Of a stretch of 64,000 bases of DNA, positions 1-11,083 are shown one piece after another. How positions within the stretch are numbered: the stretch's first letter is position 1; the number at the start of each line of letters is the position of its first letter. The stretch covers positions 62,001 to 126,000 of the forward strand of contig JAOALB010000058.1 of NCBI GenBank assembly GCA_025331125.1, in the 5' to 3' direction. The stretch is from Mycogone perniciosa (Eukaryota > Ascomycota > Sordariomycetes > Hypocreales > Hypocreaceae). The notes below the pieces were generated by a model. That model was not told where the DNA came from. It searched no databases and saw only the letters and a program-made list of their open reading frames with translations. The translations under genes and the position numbers were made by a program.

Positions 1-1392
1 CCCAACGGATATATTTGTTACCGGTGTGGAAACAAGGGTCATTGGATTCAGTTGTGTCCCACTAATGATGACCCTGACTTTGACAACCGGCCCCGTGTCA
101 AGCGTACTACTGGTATCCCTCGTTCATTCTTGCAAAAGGTCGACAAGTCTGTCGTCTTAGCTCAGACTGAAGGTGATGACTCTAAGCGGCCCTCGGGAAT
201 CATGGTCAATGCCGAAGGAGACTTTGTCATTGCTGAGCCAGACAAGGTATCCTGGGAGCAGTTCCAAGCCAAGACCAAGTCCTCATCCGCCGCGGCCAAG
301 ACAGCGCAGGCGGAGGGCAAGGAGGTTCAAGAGCGTGGTCTCGAGTGTTCGATTGACAAGAAGATGTTCATAGAGCCAATGAAGACGCCGTGCTGCCAGA
401 AGACCTTTTGCAATGATTGCATAACCAATGCTCTCATCGAAAGCGACTTCGTTTGCCCTGCCTGCCAGACTGAAGGTGTTTTAATTGATGATCTACAGCC
501 TGACGAAGAAGTGTCAAAGAAAATACAAGACTACCTGAAGGAGAGGGAGACTGCCAGGACAACTCCACCAAGATCACCTAAAGCTCCAACAGAGGTGCCA
601 GTCAGCAAATCTGAGGATAAGGAGGAGGAGAAGAATGGTGAGAAGAAAGCAGAGGAGCCCACAGACAAAGCGGAAAAGCCAACGGATGCCCAAACCAAGG
701 AGAGGTCTAAGTCGCCGACAGCACAATCAGCAAGATCAGCATCCAAGTCTCCCCCAACTGGCCCCAAAAGCCTTGCTCGTGACTCCCAAGCTACAGACAG
801 CAAGAAGATGGAAGTAGCGAAGCCGGAAGACACCGTCTTAAAGAAGAGACCCGCAGAAGACATGCTTGAGAATCCCAAGATCCCCAAGGGACCTAGAGCC
901 ATGCAAAACCAACAACCTCAGAACATGATGAATGGTATGATGAATGGCATGCCCAACATGGGAATGAACAATATGATGTTCAACGGTGGTATGGGTATGA
1001 TGCCAAATATGATGGGTATGCCCATACCCAACATGAATATGAACATGAACATGAACATGGGGATGGGGATGGGAATGCCAATGATGGGTATGCCTATGAT
1101 GGGTATGCAAGGCTTTGGTGGCATGAACGGAGGCTATGGCGGCGGCATGAATGGAGGTTTCAACGGCAACATGAATGGCATGGGTGGTGGTATGAATAAT
1201 GGCTGGGGTATGAACAACAACATGGGTGGCATGAACGGGATGAACGGCGGAAACATGAATGGGTTCCAAGATGGCGTCAACTACGCCCAAGGAGGTGGTG
1301 AGGATGATGCATACTTCCGGAAGCCCGTCAACCCGCATAGACACCAAAATAAGCAACGGAGAGTCCGACCAAGTGACTACCGGGAGTTGTGA
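1..1392 (+). CDS. MPE1: Mpe1-like cleavage and polyadenylation factor subunit (5' partial)
   Basis: Frame 1 is open from the first base, so the gene enters the window already in progress; the stop is TGA at 1390-1392 (463 codons visible). Seen: a CCHC zinc knuckle at codons 6-19 (C6, C9, H14, C19), a basic linker with RTTGIPRSFL, and a RING/U-box-like Cys-rich module at about codons 115-165 (CSIDKKMF, PCCQKTFCNDC, CPAC). A charged Lys/Glu/Ser stretch follows, then a Met/Asn/Gly-rich tail. Zinc knuckle followed by RING is the family layout of yeast Mpe1 and human RBBP6, E3-like subunits of the nuclear pre-mRNA 3'-end processing complex (CPF). The N-terminal DWNN ubiquitin-like domain must lie upstream of base 1. 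The Met-rich tail (about 901-1280) is unusual. The gene converges on GET3. Confidence 0.92.
   Translation, partial: PNGYICYRCGNKGHWIQLCPTNDDPDFDNRPRVKRTTGIPRSFLQKVDKSVVLAQTEGDDSKRPSGIMVNAEGDFVIAEPDKVSWEQFQAKTKSSSAAAKTAQAEGKEVQERGLECSIDKKMFIEPMKTPCCQKTFCNDCITNALIESDFVCPACQTEGVLIDDLQPDEEVSKKIQDYLKERETARTTPPRSPKAPTEVPVSKSEDKEEEKNGEKKAEEPTDKAEKPTDAQTKERSKSPTAQSARSASKSPPTGPKSLARDSQATDSKKMEVAKPEDTVLKKRPAEDMLENPKIPKGPRAMQNQQPQNMMNGMMNGMPNMGMNNMMFNGGMGMMPNMMGMPIPNMNMNMNMNMGMGMGMPMMGMPMMGMQGFGGMNGGYGGGMNGGFNGNMNGMGGGMNNGWGMNNNMGGMNGMNGGNMNGFQDGVNYAQGGGEDDAYFRKPVNPHRHQNKQRRVRPSDYREL
916..1137 (+). repeat. Met/Asn/Gly codon repeat inside MPE1
   Basis: Imperfect tandem codons (ATGAAC, ATGGGG, ATGATGGGT) encode a Met-Asn and Met-Gly-rich tract with runs such as MNMNMNMNMGMGMGM. 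The frame stays open, so this is coding low complexity, not a broken gene. Confidence 0.9.
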
Positions 1393-2111
1393 CGATCATG
1401 GCAGCGACATACTTTTTGACGACCATCTGGAACGGCTGCTTAGCACATCGGCGCACGGTGGGATTGCTTGACATATTTTCTGCTCGGCATTTTAATCATG
1501 GCTCTCGCTATACACAAACAACTCACTCACATTCTCGCATTTCATAACCAGGGAAACAACTTGATACATCAATCAAAGGGGCATGAACGATCTCACATGC
1601 CGATGCTTGGCTGGGGGAGGGGCTTTGGATTAGGCGTTTTTTTGGAATGCCCAAGGGTGGCATGGTGTCTGGCTCTGTATTTCTGGCCTTCTTCTTCTTC
1701 TTCTGTTAGCGAACCTCAAGGGCGGCGGGGCTGTGACAATGCCATGAAAGATGCATGGTTTTGGAGCAAGGGATTGATGTTGATTGAAGATGAATGGATC
1801 GGGGGAGTGTTGGGCGGTTATCAGACAAGGGAGGGTATGAAATCTAGACCATCTCTACGGAAGAGAGAGCGAACTGAATGACATATATTATATCTGCAAA
1901 GTGTGTGTGTTCATATGTGAATGCCTTGTCTTGTGATGACGTATATGCTTGAAGAATGAATATGACATCAAAATCTCGGGAGAGGTCTCCCTTTGCGTTT
2001 TTTTTTAATGATTCCCATAAAAGCCCAACTCCTACCAGAATCTTTGAAACCATCTATTGGGCTATCTAGACGCAGCTTCTGTATAATACTTTTACCCCTT
2101 CTTTTTCTTTA
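1393..2111. other. Convergent 3' intergenic region MPE1/GET3
   Basis: These 719 bp lie between two stop codons. Pyrimidine-rich stretches (1686-1704) and a T-run near 1998-2006 are present, as expected for 3' UTR and polyadenylation DNA. I see no gene. Confidence 0.6.
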
Positions 2112-3209
2112 CTACTGCGGCGGCACATACGGTGTAACCAACATGTCACTAAACTTCTCCAGCTTCTCCTTGCCCCTAACCTCCTCCACCAACAGCGGCA
2201 TCTTCACAACATTAAAGTCCTCTGCGTAAAGCTCCTCGTACTGGTCGAGATACTTGCGCTGCATCTTGCGCCGAGCGTTGCACTGCTCACACTCACTCTC
2301 CTTCTTGGGGAACAGGAGCTGGTTGACAACGATGCTGTGCGTGTCGATGCCGTAATTGGCCAACTCCTGGATCATGCGCTCCGTCTCGTACAGACTCAAG
2401 AACTCTGCGATGCAGACGCAGACAAATGTAGTCAGATCGGCGTCCTTGAATTGGGTGTTGACTTCAGAGATGGTTTCGCGCAGGGACTCGAGCTTCTCCA
2501 TCATCTCGTTGAGGTTCTGTCCGTTGGGGAGGGCGCCGTTGGCGCCGAGGAAGCCGTTCAGTAGGGTTCCGTATTGAGAGGACAGTTGGGAGACCTTGGA
2601 GAGGGCTTTTTCGAGCACAGAGGGGAACTGGAGGAAGCGGAGGGTGTGGCCTGTGGGAGCGGTGTCGAAGACGATGGTTTCGTAGGAGAGGGACTTGACC
2701 TGCTTGAGGACCTCGGCGAAGGACATGGCTTCGTCAATACCAGGAATCTGTCGTTTTCCAATACATCATCAGCTCCATGTTCCCATGCCTATATTCTTAC
2801 TCGGGAGATCAGGGGGTAAACGCACCGCAAACGCCAGATCTTGCATCATGCCTCCCAACCCCCCACCCATCGCATTCAAATCCTCACTGTTGTCGCCCTG
2901 GCCGGCAAGCAAGTCCTGCATGCTTCCATTGGGATCGATCTCCATGGCGCTGAGGTTGTCAAAGCCGTTGATCAGGCGCGCCTCCTTGCCGAACTTTTGG
3001 TTGAAGGCATCGGAGAGGTTATGCGCGGGGTCGGTGCTGATGAGCAGGACGGAGCGGCGAACTTTGGCGAGCTGGATGGCGAGGGAGCACGAGGTGGTGG
3101 TCTTGCCGACGCCGCCTTTGCCGCCGACGAAGATCCAGCGGAGAGAGCGCTGGTCGAGGAGGGATTGGAGGGACGGCTCGAGAGCGTCTTCGTCGATGAC
3201 CAACGCCAT
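2112..3209 (-). CDS. GET3: Get3/ArsA-type ATPase of tail-anchored protein insertion
   Basis: Two exons, 3209-2826 and 2747-2112 (intron 2748-2825, GTGCGT...CAG, phase 0), give 339 residues, the usual Get3 length. Seen: deviant Walker A GGKGGVGKTT at residues 29-38, switch I DPAHN at 60-64, DTAPTGHTLRF at about 156-166, and the CEQC zinc motif at 281-284 that bridges the homodimer. The Met-rich GMMQDLAF segment just before the intron lies in the client-binding subdomain. The family takes tail-anchored proteins from Sgt2/Get4-Get5 and delivers them to the Get1/Get2 receptor at the ER, driven by ATP hydrolysis. The ATG at 3209 begins the conserved N-terminus. Upstream DNA is shared with the divergent hydroxyisourate hydrolase gene. 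Confidence 0.96.
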
Positions 3210-4040
3210 GGCTGCTCTGCTGTGTGGAGGCGGAGGAGGTCTGGAAGTTGTGTGTAGGAGGAGAGACGGGAGAAGGGAGACGCAGCTCTATCGCCGCGTG
3301 GAATATGGAGGTATACGGGTGATGTTGAAGTGTCGAAGCGTTGCTACCTAGGGAGCTTCCAGGTTTCTTTGTTCTGGTGGAGGGTTGAAGTGGCGGTTGA
3401 CATCAGCATAGAGAGGGATGGAGGGGCAATGGTTGACAAAAAAGCGGCGACAACATCCGCCTCGAGAGACTGTTCCTCGGGACATTGGTACTGGCGGATT
3501 TCCATTTGACGATATCAAGCTATTTAGTCGAGGTTGAGATTCTTCCCTGCAAGACCTTGAACTTGCAGTCAGCTCATGGATTTGGGGTTGAGCATCATAG
3601 TCAGCGCTTCTTCACTTCGTATGTATGTACTCCGTAACTACTATATGATTTGATGGTGCGGCCAGTTCCACCAACGGTAGGCGGCGCATAGCGTGGCTGA
3701 GTTACGGAGCACTGCTGGCAATATATTGATTGGATGCATACGGAGTACATGTTGCCTGACAAGCTGTCTGCCTCTGCTGCAATAAGAATAGAAGCACCAG
3801 CATTGCCTCTACCTATATATAAAAGCTCGTCCACACCGTTGTTCGGCTTGTCCCGATTCCCACCTTCCCACCATCGTTTATCGTATCGACGATAAGCCAG
3901 CCGCCTGACCCCACCACCCATCATCATCATCTACTACATACTCCTACTGCTACAAACCACCATCACCAGACCTCCTTCAAACCAATCACTCGACTTGAAA
4001 GAGAGGCAAAAAGAAATCACGTTAAATAAATCCATCAGCC
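3210..4040. other. Divergent promoter region GET3/HIU hydrolase
   Basis: This 831-bp region has no gene. It holds a TATA box for the + strand gene, a TACTCCGTA element at 3628-3636 and its complement TACGGAGTA at 3739-3747. A pyrimidine/CA-rich stretch leads into the ATG at 4041. Confidence 0.6.
3814..3825 (+). promoter_or_regulatory. TATA box upstream of HIU hydrolase
   Basis: TATATATAAAAG lies about 215 bp upstream of the ATG at 4041, followed by a long CA/CT-rich leader. It is a strong match to a fungal TATA element and suggests a regulated promoter. The transcription start is not known. Confidence 0.6.
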
Positions 4041-4457
4041 ATGTCCGGCAAAGACCGCATCACCTGCCACGTCCTCGACACCACCGCCGGCCGCCCTGCA
4101 AAGGGCATCCGCGTCCGTCTCGAAGGCCCCGGCACCAACGCAAACACCCACAACGCTGCCGCGGCCCTCAAGAGGTTCGAGTCGCAGACCGACGACGACG
4201 GCCGCATCAAGTTCTGGCTGCCCTACAGCTCGGAGACGTCGTCGGGCGAAGTGCCGCTTTACACCCTCGACGACGTGCTGGCCGAGATCAAGGGCCCCAG
4301 CCGGTGGACGCTGCGCTTCGATACGGCGGACTACTTTGGTGAGGACAAGACCTTCTTCCCGGAGGCGACGGTGGTGTTCCGTGTGGAGGAGGGACAGCAT
4401 TACCATGTGCCCTTGTTGCTGAGCCCGTACAGCTACACCACGTATCAGGGGAGCTGA
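4041..4457 (+). CDS. 5-hydroxyisourate hydrolase (transthyretin-like)
   Basis: A single-exon gene of 138 residues, the usual size. The family hydrolyses 5-hydroxyisourate, the product of urate oxidase, to OHCU in purine breakdown. Seen: the N-terminal signature ITCHVLDTTAGRPA with the active-site His at residue 10, the middle region DGRIKFWL with Arg55, YFGEDKTFFPE, a His-rich QHYHVPLLLSPYSY strand, and the C-terminal tetrapeptide YQGS. The family signature there is YRGS, so Arg is replaced by Gln. No N-terminal or C-terminal peroxisomal signal is obvious. A TATA box lies upstream, and a TACTCCGTA element at 4489-4497 lies just past the stop. Confidence 0.93.
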   Translation: MSGKDRITCHVLDTTAGRPAKGIRVRLEGPGTNANTHNAAAALKRFESQTDDDGRIKFWLPYSSETSSGEVPLYTLDDVLAEIKGPSRWTLRFDTADYFGEDKTFFPEATVVFRVEEGQHYHVPLLLSPYSYTTYQGS

Positions 4458-4613
4458 GGCACAGACAGAATGATACTACTACTGCTATTACTCCGTATAT
4501 AATAGCATCTTGCTTTAAGACTAGAAAAGTGTAGAGAGACAAACGAGAGATGAGAAATGACCCAGAATGCAATGTCGCCTTTTATTACATAGCAGATATC
4601 ACAGTCTTTTTGC

Positions 4614-4637
4614 TGTGTTGTGTTGTGTTGTGTTGTG
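4614..4637. repeat. (TGTTG)n microsatellite
   Basis: About five tandem TGTTG units lie in convergent 3' DNA. Confidence 0.85.
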
Positions 4638-4702
4638 CAGTGTCGTGAAAAGTGGTTACCCGCCCCCTTCTATAGAGACAGCTTCTCTGCCCACCCAGAA
4701 AT

Positions 4703-4733
4703 CCAAAGCCAAAGTCAAAGTCAAAGCCAAATC
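4703..4733. repeat. (CAAAGT/C)n short tandem repeat
   Basis: About five imperfect 6-bp units (CAAAGC/CAAAGT) in non-coding DNA. Confidence 0.75.
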
Positions 4734-4938
4734 CTAACTGCCAGCTGTGCCCTTGTAAAGATGTTGACAGTGTTGCATCCATCTCCCCCCAAAACTCCAT
4801 CGCTAATGAAGACAAAGAAACAAAAGGAATTCATAAACTCGTCCGGTATTTCTTTTTGGTGTCGAAGTGTGTGTATTGATGTCGATGTTGATGTTAATTC
4901 TATAGGCGGTTTTCGGAGTAGATATCTGGCGGTTTGAT

Positions 4939-5535
4939 TCACCCTCGCCGCAGTTTGTTGAGGAAGCCGCTCCTCTTGGAGTGACGATGCACGCTGTCGG
5001 GCGACGTGGGTGGTGTGTCGTCATCCTTCTTCGACTGCACGCTTTCGGTCTCGTACTTGGAGGGAATGCTGGTCGTGGAGACTCTGGCGAGCTTCTGCGT
5101 CGACGTGGAATCCTTGCTGTGGCCGCTGTGGGTGTTGGTCAAGCTCAGAGACAGGACGCTGCCAACGAGTTCGGTGCTCGGGCTGATGAGTCCGTGAGCG
5201 GGTATTCGATTGTGCTTGCGCCGGTGCAGGAACGACAGCTTCTTTCGTTTGAGTGCATAATCGACGATGAGATCGTCGTGGGAGATGCATGCATTTGGTG
5301 ACAGATCGGCGTCGGGATGAGGCAGAGTGGTGTTGCTCCCTATTCAGAGGTGTCAATATGGTATTGTTTGTTTGTTTGTTTGTTTGTTTATGTATTTTCT
5401 TTCAATAGCATAAAAATGAATAAATAAATAAATAAATCGAAATATCCGTTTCGACGTACCTTGATCGAAAGGCTCGGGGAAGCCAGTGTCCCTGCTCAGA
5501 CGGCGACTCGTCCGTGAAGGTGTCGGCGATGCCAT
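4939..5535 (-). CDS. Small basic hypothetical protein
   Basis: I do not recognise this protein. Two exons, 5535-5460 and 5339-4939 (intron 5340-5459, GTACG...TAG, phase 1), give 158 residues. The splice joins FDQ to GSNTTLPHPDADLSPNACISHDDLIVDYALKR-type sequence in one frame, and it is this continuity that supports the model. The protein is Ser/Thr/Lys/Arg-rich with a basic core (KRKKLSFLHRRKH) and a basic C-terminus (SGFLNKLRRG). No membrane segment or signal peptide is visible. An in-frame ATG at 5568 would add 11 residues. The intron is filled with two microsatellites. The composition suggests a mostly disordered, possibly phosphorylated protein; a function cannot be given. Confidence 0.7.
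5364..5437. repeat. (TTTG)n and (AAAT)n microsatellites in an intron
   Basis: A (TTTG)n tract at 5364-5389 and an (AAAT)n tract at 5417-5437 both lie within the 120-bp intron of the small basic protein gene. Confidence 0.85.
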
Positions 5536-8500
5536 GGTTTTGTGTGGTTGGTTTGCAATTCCACACAAAGACTGTTGATGAAAAGACTCGACGTTCTTAT
5601 TCTCGATGCCGCCTCGAAAGAAGCAAAAACGTCAAAATCTCGTCAATGCACAAAAGCGGCAGCCAGGAATGTAAGAGGCGAGATGTGGTCTTCAAGAATG
5701 AGCAAGGGCAAAAAGCAGGAATGGCTGGCTGGAGAGAACTGGTGTCGGCCCCGCCTGCGGCCTTCTTGGTCTTTGCTCGGGGCTCTGGGGGGCTCTGGGG
5801 ATGTGGGCGTATAAGTGGCGTCTGCCGATTTAGCGGAAGATTGAATTGAATGAATCACTTCAATTTGAGAGACAGAAGACACCGCGCGCTTTGACAGTGC
5901 ATCGAGGTGCCGAGAGCCTTAGAGAAGGGAGGGAGCTAGTCGGGGGGGTGTACTCGTAGGATTTGAGCGAGATGAGCGGCGGCTAAGATGTGTTGAGATG
6001 TTATATTGTTATATTGTTCGAGCAGTAGTATCTGTCATGGGCGACAAACAAAGGAGAGAAGAAAAAAGAAGCCAAAAAACAAACTGCATATATTCAGGGC
6101 AACAGGGCAGGCATATATGATGTTCTTCCTCCTACTAGATACGCCGTAGTGCATCATTTATACATTAGATACTTCGTACACAGACAGCCCTGCATGCAAT
6201 CAAGTGTGGGGATGCTATCCGTCCGTGTTTGTTGGCTTTTGCCCGAGATGATGATATGATACCATAAATCGTATACGGAGTACGGAGTACTTCGTACATT
6301 ACGAGTACTTCGTACTATTCGTGCATCGCCCTCGCCGATAGCTCGGAAATCGCCTTTTCGACACGCGGGTCCAAGGCGCTTCATCATCCGGACCGACCTG
6401 CTGGCCTGCACAGCTGGATGCAGGCAGCTCCGTCTGTCGACGTTGGTTTGTGGGCTCCCACAACTAACTGCTCACTGGCCGGCGGCAAGCAAGGGGGGGT
6501 CCCGAGTCCAACAACAATCAAATCCATCATACGGAGTACATAAGTCGCGGTTTTAATGCTGCGCCTCGTTTTGTGGAGGGGGAGGGCGTGAGCATCTAAG
6601 TGGACAGGCCGCGCTAGGCTAAATGCCACATGAGAGACGAGACAGGCAAAGCCAGATGGGCCAATCTGATTTGGCAGCGCTGGCTCTGATCTCGTAGCAT
6701 CCCGCATGCCAAGGCCGACGAGTACCCAAAGGGTCCTTGAACGTCTTTGCAACTTTGCAGGTTTTTGTTTTTCGCAGAGCTCAACCGCGATGCGTCTTGG
6801 CCTGCTTGGCTGCTCTGTCGTCACTCGCTGGCTCGCTGAGATGGTGTCCGGCGTACCCGTAGGCAACTCCGCAGTGGCATTATCGTACCACTCACTGAGT
6901 ATTAATTCGTCGGGCTGCGGAATGCATCATGCCGACTAACTGATCAGATCACACAGCTGATGGAGGCGTCTGGACGGTGTGTGTACGAAGTACGAAGTAT
7001 ACTACTACTTACTGTACGGAATAGTGTTCAGCCGGTAACCGGTGAGGTGAGAGAAGGCAGACGGCTATCTATTTCTGGGGTTAAGATGATCCTGATCAGC
7101 AGGATTGATCGATTCCATCCCTCTGAGGCTCAGCGATTATCGTCGTCAGCTTCTCTTTAATAGATTTTGGCCACTTCGGAACTGTTTGCCGTGTTTCTAC
7201 AAAGTTCTTCCTTCATCCGCGCCTCGGATTGACACGCCCCCGCCGTTTCCCAACAGATTCAGAGAAGCCATGCCGAGGTCGCCGCACTCGCCCTTCTAGC
7301 AATGCAGCCAAGCAGGCGACAAGAAATGGGGAACACAGGGCATCGCCACGGCCGATTCTGATTACCACATATCAATTTATTGTTAAGGCTTATCCAGCTG
7401 CTGTTTACGAAGCACATACAATGCTATTGATCCCTGTATTTTGCAGTCTCCCTTGTACAGATCTTGTTTCTGTTCTGGTGGGCTTGCAGTAGCAGCTTTC
7501 ACGATTTCAAATCACCAACCTTACCAAATCAAGTCGCAAAAGCATGCCTTGCAGCTTTGGCGAGCCAGTTGTTATGCCACGAAGAAAGTCGCCACGGCAT
7601 GGCGTCACTAGCCTTCAGCTCGCAATTGGGCCATCTTGTTAACCCAGATCAAGACATCTTCCCCCTCACATCGTGAATCCCATCACCTTTCCACTGACAG
7701 ACTCCTCTGTCGGCGTTTAGCGGTGACGAAACAGCACAAATGCATATGCATGTTTTGGGGGAAAGTCACAATATGGAGTACGAAGTAGACGTTTATCAGT
7801 CCATAGAAACAAAAGAAGAAAAAGCAAACAACGGCGAAGGGTGGGGGGGGAGAAGAAGAAGATGGATGTCAACCTTTTGATACATTTCTCCAGCGCAAAA
7901 CAATAATCCAATGGCCCCCGATAGAACCGACCAATCCAATGGTAGACATGACTGTTGATGTTGATGCATGTCTCATTATGGTCCTCTTTCCTAGTCTTCA
8001 CCGGCAGCATTAGAGCAATCAGTGAGTACCTAAGAGAAACAGGTCGATACCGTCGCTGTCTGCTGATCAAGAACTTGTTCTTTTTACCAAACCAAGTCGG
8101 TCATGGTGCAAAGACTTGAAAAGCCCGTGTTGCTTCTGAACCAAGGTCTGTTGCCCCGTGAAAGAGCAGAAGCAGCGATTCACCCTCATCACTGATGGCC
8201 ACATTGGATTACGGCCGGCCATTGCGAATTATGGTCCTCATCAATGAGGCGAGAGGCATATCGAGGAAGAGTCAAGTATTGACGAGAGCAAATATGTATG
8301 ATGATAACAACAACAACAACAACAATAATGATGATGGATATAGCACAGGCAAAATTGTCGCTCCACAAGTCAGAACATGAGAATCCGCTTTCCACGGTGT
8401 TGCATCCCCATCAACCAGGCGTCTACCCTACACACACTGAACCAGAGCATGAGGGCCCTTTTTTGTCAGCTTCTGACGACATATTCTGCACTGCCACGCG

Positions 8501-8668
8501 CCACACACAGCCCAGGAGACTCGTCATGGCTTACCAGCCACACTAGCGCTTGAACGTCTCCGTGTCGATGTTACAGCCCCTTGGAACACGAACTCTCATC
8601 CACCATCTCCCAATATCGTCACCTTCTCCCCGATCACGCGCACCGTTGTGCCTGTCGAATTTGACGAC
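5536..8668. other. 3.1-kb gene-free divergent region
   Basis: I find no supported gene; the longest open frames are short and look random. The region holds a dense group of 9-bp elements at 6274-6312 (two overlapping TACGGAGTA copies, then TACTTCGTAC copies), further copies at 6530-6538 and near 6985-7000, and an (AAC)n tract at 8305-8335. The 8.5-8.67 kb end is the 5' leader of the CDC50-type gene. Confidence 0.6.
8305..8335. repeat. (AAC)n/(ATG)n microsatellite
   Basis: Tandem AAC triplets run into AAT/ATG triplets in non-coding DNA. Confidence 0.8.
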
Positions 8669-10284
8669 ATGTCCGACTCACCGCGCGGCGTCGGTCATAC
8701 CGACTCGATGGACTCGCACGACTCGAACCCGAAGCAGCCGGATAAGAAGAAGAACCGTCGCCCGGCGAGTGAGTAGATGACGATCCGGATGCGCGCGCAT
8801 ATCGACCATTAGGATAGATCCGGATCGCTGACCATGTGGTGATAATAGACACGGCTTTCCGGCAACAGCGATTGAAGGCATGGCAGTAGGTGTTGCGTCC
8901 GTTCCGCAGGTGTAGACTCGAGACGATACTGATGGGTTCTCAGGCCAATCCTCACGCCAAAGTCGGTTCTGCCACTGTTCTTCGTAATTGGCATCATATT
9001 CGCTCCCATCGGCGGTCTTCTGCTATACGCCAGCGCGCAAGTACGCACGACATCCATCACCGATCGCCGTGTCCCTCCGGCGCTCCCTCCAGCGCAATCT
9101 CTAACCGTTTCGCCTAGGTACAAGAAATCCGACTCGATTACACAAATTGCAGGAAGAGTGCCCCGGATTTCGCGCAGGGCTTCGGAGCTATGCCAAATGA
9201 TGCCGTGGAAACCGCTTTCAAGAGCTCCAACAAGTCTACGGACGCGCAGTGGGCTGTTGAGAAGGGCGTCAATATCACCGTGAATCCGGGTGTCCAGATT
9301 GCAGGCGACCGATGCCATTTGACGTTCAATATCCCCGAGAGCATGGGCCCGCCTGTTCTCTTCTACTACAAACTCACCAACTTCTACCAGAACCATCGAC
9401 GCTATGCCGATTCCTTCGATGTCGATCAGCTCAAAGGAGTGGCACGATCATATAATGATATCCACTCGGGCAAGTGCACGCCTCTCTTCGGCGACAACAT
9501 AAATGGCGTCAATAAGCCCTATTACCCATGCGGTCTCATTGCCAACTCCATGTTCAACGACTCCTTTACCAGCCCCGAGCTGCTCAACCCCCCCGGAGGC
9601 AGGGGCAACCAGACGCAGACGTACATGATGAACAATAACACCAGCATTGCCTGGAGCAGCGACAAGGATCTGTATGGCGAGACTAAATACAAGCCGGGTG
9701 ATGTGCTGCCCCCGCCAAACTGGCGCGAACGATATCCAAACAACTACACAGACAGTAACCCGCCTCCCAATCTTCAGAACTGGCAGGCTTTCCAGGTCTG
9801 GATGCGCACTGCTGGGCTGCCTGCCTTTAGCAAACTTTACCAGCGCAATGACACTCAGGCGATGCAGGAAGGTCGTTACGAAATCATTGTTGATGATTGT
9901 ACGTCCAGCTACAACTTCTCATGCCGTTGTGTTCATGCTAATATTGGAGTACAGTTTTCCCTACCACAGAGTATAGGGGCACCAAAGCCATCATCATTAC
10001 CACTCGTACGGTTATGGGTGGTCGAAACAACTTCCTTGGCATTGCTTACATCGTAGTTGGCGGCCTTTGTATTCTCCTTGGTGCTATTTTCACTGCGACC
10101 CATCTCATCAGGCCCAGGTTAGTTTCTTGCCACTATGTAACCGCATTTCTCGTTAATCTAACCTATGAATAGGAAACTCGGTGACCACACCTACCTGTCA
10201 TGGAACAACGCCCCTACATCTAAAACCTCTGGCCCAAGTACAGCCATGGCATCTGGTCGTGAACTCCGTCCTGGCGAGACCTAG
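8669..10284 (+). CDS. CDC50: CDC50/LEM3-family P4-ATPase (lipid flippase) subunit
   Basis: Six exons: 8669-8768, 8849-8885, 8944-9040, 9118-9898, 9955-10117 and 10173-10284. All junctions keep the frame and give 429 residues. The family binds P4-ATPases, is needed for their exit from the ER, and supports phospholipid flipping. Seen: a charged cytosolic N-terminus, the conserved NTAFRQQRLKAWQPILTP entry to TM1 (about residues 52-76), a large lumenal domain with conserved Cys (CRKSAPD, DRCHL, CTPLFGD, PCGLIAN) and many N-x-S/T sites, then TM2 (about 362-388, LGIAYIVVGGLCILLGAIF). The motif ending at YPCGLIANSMFND is a family hallmark. I cannot say which paralogue (Cdc50, Lem3/Ros3 or Crf1) it is. 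It converges on SPT16. Confidence 0.93.
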
Positions 10285-11083
10285 GCGACTCGCGACAGCT
10301 CTCGCGCCATGCTTCACGGGTCGCATCTTCCTTCTAGCAGCAGCTCCGGCTCCCGTTCTACTCGGCTCCTTTGGGACCTTGGCTTCACGTGAAACTCTGC
10401 GTAAGCCACTAACTAGGAATGCCTGGAACAGACCGCGTGAGCAATGCGCAAGGGATGGCATGGGCATCGTGGGCTTTCTTACGGCTTGTATGACTATCTC
10501 TCAATGATGTCGGGTTTTTTCGTTGTTTTGCTCGTGGCGGGGCTGCCCACCCCCTTTCTGGGGTTATGTGTGGAATTACCAGGCCAGGCCTCAAAGTTGG
10601 GAGTCCTCATTGGGCTCTTGCGTTTCTCTCTCTCGTATTATCGCTGGGTCTTCGGAGTTGGGGTTATTTGCTTTTTTGCCGAGGAGGCATGTCGATAGAA
10701 AGTGTGGGCATATTTTTATATCAGCATTTTTTTCAAACATGGGACTGTTCCTCCTCTTACTAACCCCTTGTCATGTGTATATACTATATGTGATCACCAT
10801 GCACGGTTGTCAATGAGAAAAGAAGAAAGAGTCTAAGAAAACGATCCTTTTTAAATCTGGACAGCTCAAACCATCCCCAAACCCAAGCCCTGAAGTAATC
10901 TGAATTAAGACGCCATCTCGACCCGAAAAGCAGCAAGATGGCCTCTGTAGAAATAATATACAGCCACCAGAACAAAGCGTTTTTTAATACAACCAACCAT
11001 GTATTGAACACAGGCCCGCACTCTTCCCCCCCTTCATAATGAAAAGTGCGAGGCCACAAGCATCTGACTTTTTGCCTCATCCA
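10285..11083. other. Convergent 3' region CDC50/SPT16
   Basis: These 799 bp lie between two stop codons. T-rich stretches are present, but no gene or repeat. Confidence 0.6.

Larger units (their letters stand above)
4458..4938. other. Convergent intergenic region with simple repeats
   Basis: This 481-bp region between two stop codons contains a (TGTTG)n tract and a (CAAAGT/C)n tract, plus a TACTCCGTA element at 4489-4497. I see no gene. Confidence 0.6.

Noticed and set aside
531..902. 123-codon minus-strand frame
   Set aside because: Antisense of the charged region of MPE1; no recognisable protein features.
838..1356. 172-codon minus-strand frame with His/Val-rich product
   Set aside because: It is the antisense of the Met/Asn/Gly repeat of MPE1; repeated codons keep the opposite strand open.
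6274..6312. Clustered short repeats as a possible CRISPR-like array
   Set aside because: Units are 9 bp, overlapping and without regular spacers; the genome is eukaryotic.
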